Shown here piece by piece: positions 31,279 through 39,934 of a DNA stretch of 40,235 nt. Made by a program: the position numbers and the translations under genes. The stretch is from assembly GCF_029937575.1 (NCBI RefSeq), contig NZ_JAPYPS010000020.1, positions 23,434-63,668 of the forward strand, given 5' to 3'. Every line of letters starts with the position of its first letter. Position 1 is the stretch's first letter. The notes beneath the pieces are model-generated. The model worked only from the letters and a program-made list of their open reading frames with translations, was not told where the DNA came from and ran no database searches. This DNA comes from Nocardioides sp. GTDB taxonomy: Bacteria; Actinomycetota; Actinomycetes; Propionibacteriales; Nocardioidaceae.

Positions 31279-32631
31279 GTGACCCAGACGCCCCAGCGGC
31301 CCGTTCGCCTCTTCTCGCGAGGCAGCTTCCTCGAGCACTCGCGGACCGCCGAGATCCTTCGGGCCGAGACCACCGGCGGCATCCTGCTGATCGCGGGCGC
31401 GGTCGCGGCGCTGGTGTGGGCCAACAGCCCGTGGTCGGACGCGTACGCCGACCTGCGCGAGCTCACCGTCGGGCCGTCCGCGATCCACCTCGACCTCAGC
31501 CTCGGCACGTGGGCGGCCGACGGCCTGCTGGCGATCTTCTTCTTCGTCGCCGGGCTCGAGCTCAAGCGCGAGTTCGTGGCCGGCGACCTGCGGGACCCCC
31601 GGCGTGCCGCCCTGCCCGTGGTCGCCGCGGCCGGCGGCATGGCGGTCCCGGCCCTGGTCTTCGTGCTGGTCAACCTCGGGACGGACAACCTGCGCGGCTG
31701 GGCGATCCCGACCGCGACCGACATCGCCTTCGCGGTCGCGATCCTCGCGGTGATCAGCAGCCACCTCCCCAGCGGCCTGCGCACCTTCCTGCTCACCCTG
31801 GCAGTCGTCGACGACCTGCTGGCCATCACGATCATCGCGATCTTCTACACCGACGAGCTGTCCCCGCTCTACCTCCTGCTCGCGGTGCTCCCGATCGCCG
31901 CGTTCGGCTTCCTCGTGCAGAAGCGGATCCGGTCGCCCTGGCTGCTCATCCCCCTCGCCCTGGTGGCCTGGGTGCTGGTGCACGAGTCGGGCGTCCACGC
32001 GACCGTCGCCGGGGTGCTGCTCGCCTTCACCGTGCCTGTCCTGCGCAGCGAGGCCGCCGGCGGGCCGGAGGCCGGACCCGGCCTGGCCGAGCACCTGGAG
32101 CACCTGATCCGCCCGATCTCGGCCGGGTTCGCCGTGCCCGTCTTCGCCTTCTTCGCCGCCGGCGTCACCGTGGGCGGCTTCAGTGGGCTCTTCGACTCCC
32201 TGGGCAGCAAGGTCGCCCTCGGGATCGTCGCCGGCCTGATCATCGGCAAGACGATCGGCATCGCCGGCTCCACCTGGCTGCTCCAGCGTTTCACCAAGGC
32301 CGACCTGGACGACGACCTGTCCTGGGTCGACGTCATCGGCATGTCCATGCTCGCCGGGATCGGCTTCACCGTCTCCCTGCTCATCGGCGAGCTCGCCTTC
32401 GGCACCGACGAGACCCTGGAGGCCGAGGTCAAGGTCGGGGTGCTGGTCGGCTCGCTCGTCGCGGCACTGCTGGCGACCGTGATCCTGCGGGTGCGCAACC
32501 GGGTCTACAAGCGCCTCCACGAGCTCGAGCAGGTCGACGCCGACCAGGACGGCGTCCCCGACGTCTACGACGACGCCCCCTCCCGCGAGGACGGCAGCGG
32601 CACCTCCGGTCCCACGACCGGGCGATCATAG
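31279..32631 (+). CDS. nhaA: Na+/H+ antiporter NhaA
   Basis: This 450-residue NhaA-family antiporter exports Na+ or Li+ in exchange for protons. The paired aspartates Asp178-Asp179 in [10 protein letters not shown] and the unwound-helix motif TATDIAF with Asp148 are present. Also seen are [15 protein letters not shown] and the C-terminal [21 protein letters not shown]. The cytoplasmic tail is extended and contains [13 protein letters not shown], a DxDxDG calcium-loop-like sequence not found in E. coli NhaA. GTG 31279 follows GAGG and an in-frame stop region. It is not obviously linked to the neighbouring clusters. Confidence 0.95.
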   Translation: MTQTPQRPVRLFSRGSFLEHSRTAEILRAETTGGILLIAGAVAALVWANSPWSDAYADLRELTVGPSAIHLDLSLGTWAADGLLAIFFFVAGLELKREFVAGDLRDPRRAALPVVAAAGGMAVPALVFVLVNLGTDNLRGWAIPTATDIAFAVAILAVISSHLPSGLRTFLLTLAVVDDLLAITIIAIFYTDELSPLYLLLAVLPIAAFGFLVQKRIRSPWLLIPLALVAWVLVHESGVHATVAGVLLAFTVPVLRSEAAGGPEAGPGLAEHLEHLIRPISAGFAVPVFAFFAAGVTVGGFSGLFDSLGSKVALGIVAGLIIGKTIGIAGSTWLLQRFTKADLDDDLSWVDVIGMSMLAGIGFTVSLLIGELAFGTDETLEAEVKVGVLVGSLVAALLATVILRVRNRVYKRLHELEQVDADQDGVPDVYDDAPSREDGSGTSGPTTGRS

Positions 32632-32632
32632 G

Positions 32633-32638
32633 TAGGGT
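32633..32638 (+). promoter_or_regulatory. -10 element for the Holin-X-like gene
   Basis: TAGGGT fits TANNNT and ends seven bases before ATG 32646, overlapping the end of nhaA. It predicts a leaderless mRNA independent of nhaA. Confidence 0.45.
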
Positions 32639-32645
32639 CGTCCGC

Positions 32646-33053
32646 ATGGCACCCGAGAAGACCGAGGACGAGCCCACCATCGGCCGCCTCGTCAACGACG
32701 CCAGTCGCGACATCTCCACGCTGATCAGCAAGGAGATCCAGCTCGCCAAGTCCGAGCTCAAGCTCAGCATCAAGTTCGGTGTGACCGGCGTGGTCTTCTT
32801 CGCCGCCGCGGCGTTCATCGTGGTGCTGGCCATCATCATGCTCTCGGTGGCGCTGGCCTACTTCATCAACTGGAACGGCGACGGTCTCGCGCTGCACTGG
32901 GCGTTCCTGATCGTCTTCGGGCTCTACCTGGCGCTGGCTGGGCTGCTGGGCTTCCTCGGCATCAAGCAGGTCAAGCAGGCCGGCCCGCCCGAGCAGGCCA
33001 TCGAGCAGGGCAAGCAGATCCCTTCGGCGCTCAAGGGCAGCGGCAAGGACTGA
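32646..33053 (+). CDS. Actinobacterial Holin-X-like membrane protein (PF07332 type)
   Basis: This 135-residue protein has an amphipathic N-terminus (TIGRLVNDASRDISTLISKE, then IQLAKSELKLS), two transmembrane helices (about residues 42-70 and 80-103) and a charged tail. This is the pattern of the putative actinobacterial Holin-X/DUF1469 family. Despite the name, no phage gene is nearby. The position next to marP matches the small membrane protein Rv3669 in M. tuberculosis, so a cell-envelope role is more likely than lysis. Confidence 0.82.
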   Translation: MAPEKTEDEPTIGRLVNDASRDISTLISKEIQLAKSELKLSIKFGVTGVVFFAAAAFIVVLAIIMLSVALAYFINWNGDGLALHWAFLIVFGLYLALAGLLGFLGIKQVKQAGPPEQAIEQGKQIPSALKGSGKD

Positions 33054-33076
33054 CCCGCGCGGGCGGATCCAGCCGA

Positions 33077-34279
33077 TCAGCCCGCCGCGCAGTCCTGGGT
33101 GGAGACCTGCTGCGAGCTCGCCGTGCCGTCGGCGGCTGCGTCGGAGACCTGCTCCCAGGTCAGCGCGTAGCCGGTGTCGCTGTCAGTGACCGACGCCGCG
33201 AAGATGACCCCGGCCACGTCACCCTGGGTGGTCACGATCGGGCCGCCCGAGTTGCCCGGACGGATGAGGCCGCGCAACGAGTAGACGCTGCGCAGGACGG
33301 TGCCGTCACCGTAGATGTTGGGCGACTTCAGCTGGGTCTCGGTACGCACCCGGCCGCGCTGCACGTCGTACGGCCCGTCCTGGGGGTAGCCCAGGATGGC
33401 GACGCCGTCGTCGGCGTCGACGACGAACTGCTGCTCCTCGTCATCGCCGGCGACGAACTCGAGCGCGGGGGTCTCGCCGCTCTCGAAGGCGAGCACGGCG
33501 ATGTCGAGGTCGGGGTTGAAGTAGACGACCGTGCCACGCACGGTGGTCTCACCCAGGAGGATGTCGGGCTCGTCGACTCCGGCGACGACGTGGGCGTTGG
33601 TCATCAGGCGGTCGGGCGCGTAGAGGAAGCCGGTCCCCTCGACCCCGCGCCCGCAGGCGTTGTTGCCGCGGATCTTGAGCACGCTCGCTTGGGCGTTGCG
33701 GATGTCGGGGTCGGTGAGCAGCCGGCGGGCACCGGGGCTGACCTCGACGATGTCCTCGGGGGCGAAGGGCTCGAGGTAGCGCGGGAAGAAGCCGGTGCCG
33801 ACGACGTTGTTGAAGTCCTGCAGGGTGCTGGCCGCGGTGGCGGGCAGGGCACCGTTGACGGCGCGCAGCACGGCTGAGTCGCGCACGAGCGGGGTCAGCG
33901 CGCCGATCCGGGAGCCGGAGATCGCGACGCCGAGGGCCCACGCCACCACGAGGACGGCCAAGGAGCTGAGCAGGGCGCCGCCGATCGCGTCGAGGGCGCG
34001 GGCCGGCTGCCAGGTGATCTTGTCGCGGATCCGCGAGCCGACGTACTGCATCAGCGCCTGGCCGACCGAGGCGAGCACGATCACGATGAACAGCGCACCG
34101 AGCGAGACACCGAGCGACGGGTCGGCGTCGCCGAGGATCTTGGGCGCCAGCAGGACGCCGCTCAGTCCGCCGAGGAGCAGCCCGGAGGTGGCGAAGGCAC
34201 CGGTGACGAAGCCCTGCCAGTAGCCGGAGAGGGCGTAGGCCAGGACGAGCAGGAGCAGGAGGATGTCGAGGAGGTTCAT
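33077..34279 (-). CDS. marP: MarP-like periplasmic serine protease with CvpA-type membrane anchor
   Basis: This 400-residue protein has four N-terminal transmembrane helices of the colicin V production (CvpA) type within residues 1-125, followed by a chymotrypsin-fold protease. The catalytic triad is His230 (MTNAHVVAG), Asp259 (NPDLDIAVL) and Ser344 (RPGNSGGP). Cys209 and Cys397 are placed like the redox-controlled disulfide of M. tuberculosis MarP. That enzyme protects cells from acid stress by processing a peptidoglycan hydrolase. Its ATG overlaps the Nudix stop as ATGA, making it the last gene of the nth-tlpA-nudix-marP operon. Confidence 0.93.
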   Translation of the reverse strand: MNLLDILLLLLVLAYALSGYWQGFVTGAFATSGLLLGGLSGVLLAPKILGDADPSLGVSLGALFIVIVLASVGQALMQYVGSRIRDKITWQPARALDAIGGALLSSLAVLVVAWALGVAISGSRIGALTPLVRDSAVLRAVNGALPATAASTLQDFNNVVGTGFFPRYLEPFAPEDIVEVSPGARRLLTDPDIRNAQASVLKIRGNNACGRGVEGTGFLYAPDRLMTNAHVVAGVDEPDILLGETTVRGTVVYFNPDLDIAVLAFESGETPALEFVAGDDEEQQFVVDADDGVAILGYPQDGPYDVQRGRVRTETQLKSPNIYGDGTVLRSVYSLRGLIRPGNSGGPIVTTQGDVAGVIFAASVTDSDTGYALTWEQVSDAAADGTASSQQVSTQDCAAG

Positions 34280-35028
34280 CGGCGGCGCTCCTCGAAGTCG
34301 GTGTTGGGCTCGATGCGCTGGGCATCGGAGGGACGGCCACCCAGCATGTAGGAGGGGATCTCCCGCTCCGGCGCGTCGGGCAGGTCCTCGAGCCAGCCGA
34401 CGAACTCGAAGAGTCGCGCCACGACCCCGCCCGTGAAGCCCCACAGGATGACGTCGTTGTCGTCGCCGATCAGGAATCCGGGCGAGCGCCAGCCCGACGG
34501 TCCGGTCACCACGATCCGGTGGGCGGGGTCGGCCAGCTCGCTGAGCGGCACCCGGTGGATGGCGTGGACCTCGTCGGGCGACTCCACCCAGATCGGCCCG
34601 GGCTCGCGCCACCAGGCGAGGATCGGGACGACGGCGAAGTTGCTCGGCGGCAGCCACAGCTCGGGCAGCTCGGCGAAGACCTCGACGCCCGTCGGGTCCA
34701 GGCCGATCTCCTCCTGCGCCTCGCGCAGCGCCGTCTCGACGAGGCTCTCGCCCGCCTCGACGCGCCCGCCCGGGAAGGAGACCTGGCCGGGGTGGGAACG
34801 CATCGTGTGGGAGCGCTCGGTCAGCAGCAGGTCGGGTCCGTCGTCGCCCTCGCCGAAGAGCATCAGCACCGCCGAGGGGCTCGCGTCGGCGCCCTCGGGG
34901 ACGCGGAAGCGGGTGAGGTCGTGGACAGTGATGTCGTCGGCAGCCGCAGCGACCGGCCTGAGCCACTCGGGCAGCTGCGCCTGTGACGACTTCGAGGCCT
35001 CCGAAGACGTGCCTGGCGACGTGCTCAC
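34276..35028 (-). CDS. Nudix hydrolase, CoA pyrophosphatase type
   Basis: This 250-residue protein has the Nudix box at residues about 87-110 (GGRVEAGESLVETALREAQE, then EIGL). The preceding LLTERSHTMRSHPGQVSFPG follows the LLTxRSxxxRxHxGxVxFPGG signature of CoA pyrophosphatases, which split CoA into 4-phosphopantetheine and 3,5-ADP. The C-terminal extension beyond residue 215 is specific to actinobacterial relatives. The GTG start overlaps the TlpA-like stop (GTGA). Confidence 0.9.
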   Translation of the reverse strand: MSTSPGTSSEASKSSQAQLPEWLRPVAAAADDITVHDLTRFRVPEGADASPSAVLMLFGEGDDGPDLLLTERSHTMRSHPGQVSFPGGRVEAGESLVETALREAQEEIGLDPTGVEVFAELPELWLPPSNFAVVPILAWWREPGPIWVESPDEVHAIHRVPLSELADPAHRIVVTGPSGWRSPGFLIGDDNDVILWGFTGGVVARLFEFVGWLEDLPDAPEREIPSYMLGGRPSDAQRIEPNTDFEERRR

Positions 35029-35654
35029 AGGGTGACCCCCAGGTGCTCCTCGGCCATCGCGACGACCTCGGCCTCGGTGTCCAGCCCCCCGGCTGCCTGG
35101 TGCACGACCCGGCCGTCGGCGTCGATCACGATGAACTGCGGGAAGCCCTGACCGACCCGGAGGTCGGGCTGGTCGAAGATCTCGCCGCCCGGGTCGGCGA
35201 GCTGGGGGTAGGTGGCCCCGACCATGCCGGCGAAGGAGATCGCCGCCTCGGGGTAGTTCTCGACGTCGATGCCCAGGACGCCGACCTGGTCGCCGTACGC
35301 GGCATAGAAGGACTGCAGAGCCGGCATCTCGTCGCGACACGGACCGCAGCCCGAGAACCACAGGTTGATGATGAGCGGGCCGTCGAGGCTGTCCAGCGCC
35401 ACGTCCGGGCCGCCACCCAGACACGGCAGGGTGAGGTCCGGGAGCTCCCCGGCTCCACTGCCGGGCCGGCAGTCCTCGATGCCGGCCTCCACCTTCATCT
35501 CCCGCAGCGCAGGGGTGTCGACCTCGACGTTCGTGGCGCCCGGGGCGCTGATGGCGTCGCTGCACCCGGCGAGGAGTAGTGCCGCGACGACGACAGCCGC
35601 CGCCACGACCCCGCGTCGCCCGCCGCCGCCTCTGGTGCGCGACCCCGGCCTCAT
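35025..35654 (-). CDS. TlpA/ResA-like thioredoxin lipoprotein
   Basis: This 209-residue exported protein has the lipobox LLLAGC, so Cys31 should be lipidated. The thioredoxin-like domain follows with the active site SGCGPC (Cys103, Cys106) and the cis-Pro segment [12 protein letters not shown]. Two further cysteines (Cys62, Cys78) lie before the domain and could form a structural disulfide. It probably handles disulfide exchange outside the membrane and could act on the MarP disulfide encoded in the same operon; that pairing is inference. Its ATG overlaps the nth stop (ATGA). Confidence 0.9.
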   Translation of the reverse strand: MRPGSRTRGGGGRRGVVAAAVVVAALLLAGCSDAISAPGATNVEVDTPALREMKVEAGIEDCRPGSGAGELPDLTLPCLGGGPDVALDSLDGPLIINLWFSGCGPCRDEMPALQSFYAAYGDQVGVLGIDVENYPEAAISFAGMVGATYPQLADPGGEIFDQPDLRVGQGFPQFIVIDADGRVVHQAAGGLDTEAEVVAMAEEHLGVTL

Positions 35655-36355
35655 GCCGGGCCCTGGGTCTTGACGAGGGCGGCCGCGGCGACCGGGTCGG
35701 TCGGCCCCTCGCCGTACGACGGGCACCAGCGCGCGAGGGGACACGCGCCGCAGGCCGGCTTCTTCGCGTGACAGCGGCGCCGACCGTGCCAGATGACGTG
35801 GTGCGACAGCATGGTCCAGTCGCGCTTCTCGAAGAGCGCCCCGATCGCGTGCTCGGTCTTGACCGGGTCGGTCTCGTCGGTCCAGCCGAAGCGGCGCACG
35901 AGGCGACCGAAGTGGGTGTCGACGGTGATGCCGGGCACGTCGAAGGCGTTGCCGAGCACCACGTTGGCGGTCTTGCGCCCGACGCCGGGGAGCTTGACGA
36001 GGTCGTCGAGCCGCCCGGGCACCTGACCGTCGTGGTCGGCCACCAGTGCGGCGCTGAGCTTGAGCAGGGACTCGGTCTTGGCGCGGAAGAAGCCGAGCGG
36101 ACCGATGATCGTCTCGAGGTCCTCGCGCTCGGCTGCCGCCATGGCCGCGGGGTCCGGGTAGGCGGCGAAGAGGACGGGTCGCACGGCGTTGACACGTCGG
36201 TCGGTGGTCTGCGCGCTGAGCACCGTCACGACGAGGAGCTGGAACGGATCGTCGAAGTCCAGCTCGCAGCCGGCGTCCGGGTAGGTCTCGGCCAGCACCC
36301 GGTTGATCCTGCGAGCGCGGCGCACCAGGCTGGTACGGGACTCGTCGGGCAGCAC
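35651..36355 (-). CDS. nth: Endonuclease III
   Basis: This 234-residue bifunctional DNA glycosylase/AP lyase removes oxidised pyrimidines. The helix-hairpin-helix [15 protein letters not shown] contains the Schiff-base Lys128, and Asp146 (VDTHFGR) completes the active site. The [4Fe-4S] ligands Cys195, Cys202, Cys205 and Cys211 follow the C-x6-C-x2-C-x5-C rule exactly. The GTG start sits six bases after a TAGGCT -10-like element, so the mRNA is probably leaderless. Confidence 0.96.
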   Translation of the reverse strand: MLPDESRTSLVRRARRINRVLAETYPDAGCELDFDDPFQLLVVTVLSAQTTDRRVNAVRPVLFAAYPDPAAMAAAEREDLETIIGPLGFFRAKTESLLKLSAALVADHDGQVPGRLDDLVKLPGVGRKTANVVLGNAFDVPGITVDTHFGRLVRRFGWTDETDPVKTEHAIGALFEKRDWTMLSHHVIWHGRRRCHAKKPACGACPLARWCPSYGEGPTDPVAAAALVKTQGPA

Positions 36356-36361
36356 CGGGAC

Positions 36362-36367
36362 AGCCTA
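36362..36367 (-). promoter_or_regulatory. -10 element of the nth operon
   Basis: On the minus strand TAGGCT (TANNNT) ends six bases before the GTG start of nth. No ribosome binding site is present, consistent with leaderless transcription of the four-gene operon. Confidence 0.45.
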
Positions 36368-36498
36368 CGGCGATGCACCGACGAGCGGCCGACGTGCCCG
36401 GGTGGCGGGTCTCGACGCTGCCTGCGGCAAGCGGCCCACGAGCGGCGGGCAGGCGCCCCGGACGAGGCCGTGAGACCGTGAGGCACCTCGGGTTGCCC

Positions 36499-36523
36499 TG
36501 TGACATCGGCCACCCCCTAGGAT
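36499..36523 (+). promoter_or_regulatory. crp promoter with an overlapping Crp-type site
   Basis: tgtgacatcggccacc at 36499-36514 fits GTG-N6-GNCAC. Four bases downstream, TAGGAT at 36518-36523 fits a -10. The site would lie in the -35/-10 region, the position expected for autorepression. The rest of the 266-bp gap holds the nth promoter at its left end and, on the right, a leader of about 92 nt. That leader contains the hairpin gaggtg/cacctc (36535-36540, 36550-36555). Confidence 0.5.
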
Positions 36524-36621
36524 CAGGGCAGCATGAGGTGTGCGCGTGGCACCTCTCGTCCTGCGCTACCAGCACACACCTGCACACCGGCCCACCACTT
36601 GGCTCACCCGGGAGGTCCTCC

Positions 36622-37299
36622 GTGGACAACGACGTACTCCGTCAAGCACCGCTGTTCAGTGCGCTCGACGACGAAGCGGCCACGGCGCTGCGAGCCTCGA
36701 TGTCCGAGACCCGGTTGCGGCGCGGTGACGTGCTCTTCCGCGAGGGCGACTCCGGCGACAAGCTCTACGTGATCCTCGAGGGCAAGGTGAAGCTCGGGCG
36801 CACGTCCCCCGACGGCCGGGAGAACCTCCTCGCCATCCAGGGCCCCGGGCAGATGTTCGGCGAGCTCTCGCTCTTCGACCCCGGCCCGCGCTCGGCGACG
36901 GTGACCGCCGTGACCGACGCCGCGTTCGCCTCCCTGTCCCACGAGGACCTGCTGCGCTGGCTCGAGGGCCGTCCGGTCGTGGCCCGCGGGCTGCTCAACC
37001 AGCTCGCGGCGCGACTGCGCAAGGCCAACGACGTCGTGGCCGACCTGGTGTTCTCCGACGTCCCCGGTCGGGTGGCCAAGGCACTGCTCGACCTGGCCGA
37101 CCGTTTCGGCCGCACCGCCGACGACGGCGTCCACGTGCACCACGACCTCACCCAGGAGGAGCTCGCCCAGCTGGTCGGCGCCTCCCGCGAGACGGTCAAC
37201 AAGGCCCTGGCCGACTTCGCCTCGCGCGGCTGGCTGCGCCTGGAGCCCCGCTCGGTCGTGATCATGGACGTCGAGCGGCTCTCCAAGCGCGCTCGCTGA
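36622..37299 (+). CDS. crp: Crp/Fnr family regulator, Crp/GlxR type
   Basis: This 225-residue protein has an N-terminal cyclic-nucleotide-binding domain with the phosphate-binding cassette FGELSLFDPGPRSATVTA (residues about 79-96), a dimerisation helix (ARGLLNQLAARLRKAND), and a C-terminal helix-turn-helix near 177-198 (TQEELAQLVGASRETVNKAL). It is close in layout to M. tuberculosis Crp (Rv3676) and Corynebacterium GlxR. GGGAGG at 36610-36615 supports the GTG start at 36622. It is the likely reader of the GTG-N6-GNCAC sites in this window. Confidence 0.95.
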   Translation: MDNDVLRQAPLFSALDDEAATALRASMSETRLRRGDVLFREGDSGDKLYVILEGKVKLGRTSPDGRENLLAIQGPGQMFGELSLFDPGPRSATVTAVTDAAFASLSHEDLLRWLEGRPVVARGLLNQLAARLRKANDVVADLVFSDVPGRVAKALLDLADRFGRTADDGVHVHHDLTQEELAQLVGASRETVNKALADFASRGWLRLEPRSVVIMDVERLSKRAR

Positions 37300-37369
37300 G
37301 ATTTTCTCGCCCGGCTGACCCCCGAACACCTCCCCGCGTGCGTCGTAGGGGGTGAGAGGGGGTTCACCC

Positions 37370-37876
37370 ATGAGGGACGAAGACGACTTCGCGGCGTTCG
37401 TCGCGGCCAGGTCGCCGGCGCTGTCACGCACCGCATACCTGCTGACCGGCGACGTCCACCACGCCGAAGACCTCCTGCAGACCGCGCTGTTCAAGGCGGC
37501 CAAGGCCTGGCACCGGATCGAGGGCGACCCCGAGCCCTACGTGCGTCGGATCCTCTACACGCAGAACATCTCCTGGTGGCGCCGTCGACGGCTCAGGGAG
37601 ACCGCGCTCGGCGGGTACGACGAGGCGCAGTCGCTGCCGGACACCGAGCTGCGGCTGGCGATGATCGACGCACTGGGTCGACTGACCGCGCGTCAGCGCA
37701 CGGTCCTGGTGCTGCGCTACGTCGAGGACCTCACCGAGGTCGAGGCTGCGGCCCAGCTCGGGATCACGGCCGGCTCGGTCAAGTCCATCTCGCGCCAGGC
37801 CCGGGCCCGGCTCCGCACCCTGGCCCCCGAGCTCGCCGAGTTCGTGGGAGCCGAGGCCGAAGGAGGCTCAGCATGA
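37370..37876 (+). CDS. SigE-family RNA polymerase sigma factor (ECF type)
   Basis: This 168-residue sigma-70-like factor has region 2 (FAAFVAARSPALSRTAYLLT, GDVHHAEDLLQTALFKAAKA) and region 4 (LTARQRTVLVLRYVEDLTEV, GITAGSVKSISRQARARLRT). The pattern matches the SigE family (TIGR02983) that is abundant in actinobacteria. GAGAGGGGG upstream supports ATG 37370; a GTG at 37352 would place the ribosome binding site inside the gene. Its TGA overlaps the ATG of the membrane propeller gene as ATGA, the usual arrangement for a sigma factor and its regulator. Confidence 0.92.
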   Translation: MRDEDDFAAFVAARSPALSRTAYLLTGDVHHAEDLLQTALFKAAKAWHRIEGDPEPYVRRILYTQNISWWRRRRLRETALGGYDEAQSLPDTELRLAMIDALGRLTARQRTVLVLRYVEDLTEVEAAAQLGITAGSVKSISRQARARLRTLAPELAEFVGAEAEGGSA

Positions 37877-39129
37877 CCGGACGACTCAGCGAGGAGCTCA
37901 AGCAGGCCGGCGACCTGGCCCCCGTCTTCACGGTCGCGCCCGACACCTACCAGCGAGCCCGGCGTGCCCGGCGGCGCGACCTCGGGCTCGCGGTGGTCTC
38001 GAGCGTTGCGGCGGTCGCGCTGATCGCGGGGATCGTGACGTCGGCCGCTGCGCGGGAGGACGCAGGGCCCCTCCCGGCCGACGGGCAGGGGCCGGTCGGC
38101 GTACCCAGTGTCGTCTACGGCATCCCGAGCGATGCCGACCTGGGGCCGGCCTCCAGCGACCTGGCCGTCGGTCGCAGCGCCGTCAGTCAGCTCACCGACG
38201 ACGAGGAGCCCGTCGTGATCGACGACCGCGGCGGCTACCACCTGCTCGACCTGCCGGGTTTCTCGCGGCCTCTCCACATGCTGTCGCTCTCCCCCGACGG
38301 CCGACAGCTGGCCTGGGGCTGGAGCGAGAGCGCCTCGTCCGCCAAGGGCACGCCCTTCGGGGTGCGCATCGCCGACCTCGACTCGGGAGAAGTGCGGGAG
38401 GTCGCGATCGAGACAGGGACGTCGCCCTACGTCTACGACTTCACCTGGTCACCGGACGGTCGATGGCTGGTGTGGGAGGGCATCGGGGCGGGGCGCATCG
38501 CGCCGGGACAGGTCGTCTCGGAGCCGGTCCCGCGCCCCGGCGATGACAACATCCTGTACGCCGTCGACGACTCCGGCGTCGTCTCCATCGCCACCCTCAA
38601 GGCCCTGCGCGTCTGGGACGGCGAGCTCCTCAGCAACGAGGTACGTGAGACCGGCTGGTATCCCTCGATCTCGACCGTCGCCGACGGGGTGCTGGTCGAG
38701 ACGATCCAGCGCGATCGCGACGACACCTTCACCACCCGCCACCGTCGGCTCGTGGACGGCGAGGTCGTCGAGGCGATCGCGACCCTCGACGACCGCTCGT
38801 TCGTCAGCGACCTGGGGTGGGTGGACGCACGACAAGCGCTCGTGCTGACCGTCGACACGCCCGCCTCCGGCGTCGGCCACCTGGACGTCCTCGACCTCTC
38901 CGACCCCGAGGACACCACGTCGTACCGGGTGGGCGAGGTCCGCGGACAGGGGGTGACCGTCGCCGCGGACCTGGTGGCTGCCGATCGACCCGGCATCGAG
39001 CGACCGGCGCAGGCGTGGGTGGTCGACGAGGACTCCTCGTCCTCCGCCGCGATGCTGGCGATCGGCGGCGCGGGGGGCCTCGTGGTGGTGGCCGGGCTGG
39101 GTTGGTGGATGCGCCGGCGCCGAGCTTGA
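37873..39129 (+). CDS. Bitopic membrane protein with extracytoplasmic beta-propeller, candidate sigma regulator
   Basis: This 418-residue protein has a cytoplasmic N-terminus of about 35 residues (TGRLSEELKQAGDLAPVFTV), a first transmembrane helix near residues 38-60, and a long exported region. That region carries WD40/TolB-like blades (LSLSPDGRQLAWGWSES, DFTWSPDGRWLVWEG). A second helix near 392-412 ends in WMRRRRA. Coupling to the sigma gene and the short cytoplasmic head suggest an anti-sigma or sensory role in which the propeller reads the envelope. No ZAS zinc motif is present, so this role is inferred from context. Confidence 0.8.
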   Translation: MTGRLSEELKQAGDLAPVFTVAPDTYQRARRARRRDLGLAVVSSVAAVALIAGIVTSAAAREDAGPLPADGQGPVGVPSVVYGIPSDADLGPASSDLAVGRSAVSQLTDDEEPVVIDDRGGYHLLDLPGFSRPLHMLSLSPDGRQLAWGWSESASSAKGTPFGVRIADLDSGEVREVAIETGTSPYVYDFTWSPDGRWLVWEGIGAGRIAPGQVVSEPVPRPGDDNILYAVDDSGVVSIATLKALRVWDGELLSNEVRETGWYPSISTVADGVLVETIQRDRDDTFTTRHRRLVDGEVVEAIATLDDRSFVSDLGWVDARQALVLTVDTPASGVGHLDVLDLSDPEDTTSYRVGEVRGQGVTVAADLVAADRPGIERPAQAWVVDEDSSSSAAMLAIGGAGGLVVVAGLGWWMRRRRA

Positions 39130-39145
39130 CCGGATCCACGTCCCG

Positions 39146-39904
39146 GATGCCCTGAAACATCACGACACGCTGCTCGCCCTCTGCTGTTAGGTCGCAAGAC
39201 TTCGGTGACGGTTCTGGATCAGGACATCGGTAACACTGCAAGGGTTCGTGGTGGTGACACTTCTGCCCTGAGTCTCGGGCGGTGGCAGTCAATCAATCCA
39301 TAGATCCTCGTGTCCGTCTCGCGCTCGCGAACTGGTCCGAGGACGCCCCGCGTGGTGCGGTCTCGACGTTCTGCGCCGAGCACGAGATCTCACGCAAGTC
39401 GTTCTACGAGCCACGCAAGCGCGCCAAGTTCGATGAGCCAGCGTCGGTGCTGGAGCCCAGGTCCAGGCGGCCGAGCTCTAGCCCGACGAGGCTGAGCGAG
39501 GAGATCGCGGCGCAGGCCGTCAGGGTCCACGCAGCGTTGGAGGGCCTCGGGGCTGGACCACGGGCCGATCAGTGTTCACGACAAGATGCACGCCATGGGC
39601 CTCGAGGGGGTGCCCTCGATCACGTCGCTGGCTCGGATCTTCCGCCAAGCAGGTGTCGCCAGGCTCGAGCGCAGAAGAAGCCCCGCTCGGCATGGCGCAG
39701 GTTCGTCTACCCCGAACCGAACGCGTGCTGGCAGCTCGACGCCACCGAGTACGTCCTGACCGGAGGGCGCAAGTGCTTCATCGTCAGCAACCGCCCACGC
39801 ACAAGCCCGCCACCGCCCGAGCATGGAACGTCACCGATGTCTTGAGACACCAAGCATCACCGAAGTCCTGATGCAGAACTGTCACCGATGTCCTGAGACA
39901 TCAC
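39146..39904 (+). mobile_element. Degraded IS481-like insertion sequence
   Basis: Imperfect terminal inverted repeats are visible: 39201-39236 and 39854-39889 match at 29 of 36 positions after inversion. The right end carries three copies of a [g/a]tcaccga[t/a]gtc-type unit (starting near 39830, 39856 and 39881), likely transposase-binding sites. Another right-end-like sequence, 16 of 18 identical to 39887-39904, lies at 39146-39163 outside the left repeat, so a second element end or a nested remnant is present. The element is only about 0.7 kb and its transposase is broken. G+C is lower than in the flanking genes. Confidence 0.7.
39282..39845 (+). pseudogene. Broken IS481-family transposase
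   Basis: The frame opens as a normal transposase with an N-terminal helix-turn-helix (RLALANWSEDAPRGAVSTFC, EHEISRKSFYE). Near 39545-39555 it shifts frame: the expected LDHGPISVHDKMHAMGLEGV continues in another frame, then QKKPRSAWRRFVYPEPNACW returns to the first. After ATEYVLTGGRKCFIV the sequence jumps to a Pro-rich end (NRPRTSPPPPEHGTSPMS). Most of the DDE catalytic domain is therefore deleted. At least two frameshifts and one internal deletion make it inactive. The family is assigned from remembered motifs, not a search. Confidence 0.75.
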
Positions 39905-39934
39905 ACGGGAAGATCCTGAGTGTCCACAGATTTA

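Noticed and set aside
32646..33053. Prophage lysis gene
   Set aside because: The Holin-X-like protein has no phage neighbours and sits in a conserved chromosomal position next to marP.
37310..37350. ECF-type autoregulated promoter before the sigma factor
   Set aside because: A GAAC motif and a CGTC motif are present, but their spacing (about 11 bp) is too short for a -35/-10 pair.
37352..37369. Upstream GTG as start of the sigma factor
   Set aside because: It would place the GAGAGGGGG ribosome binding site inside the coding region; ATG 37370 is correctly spaced from it.
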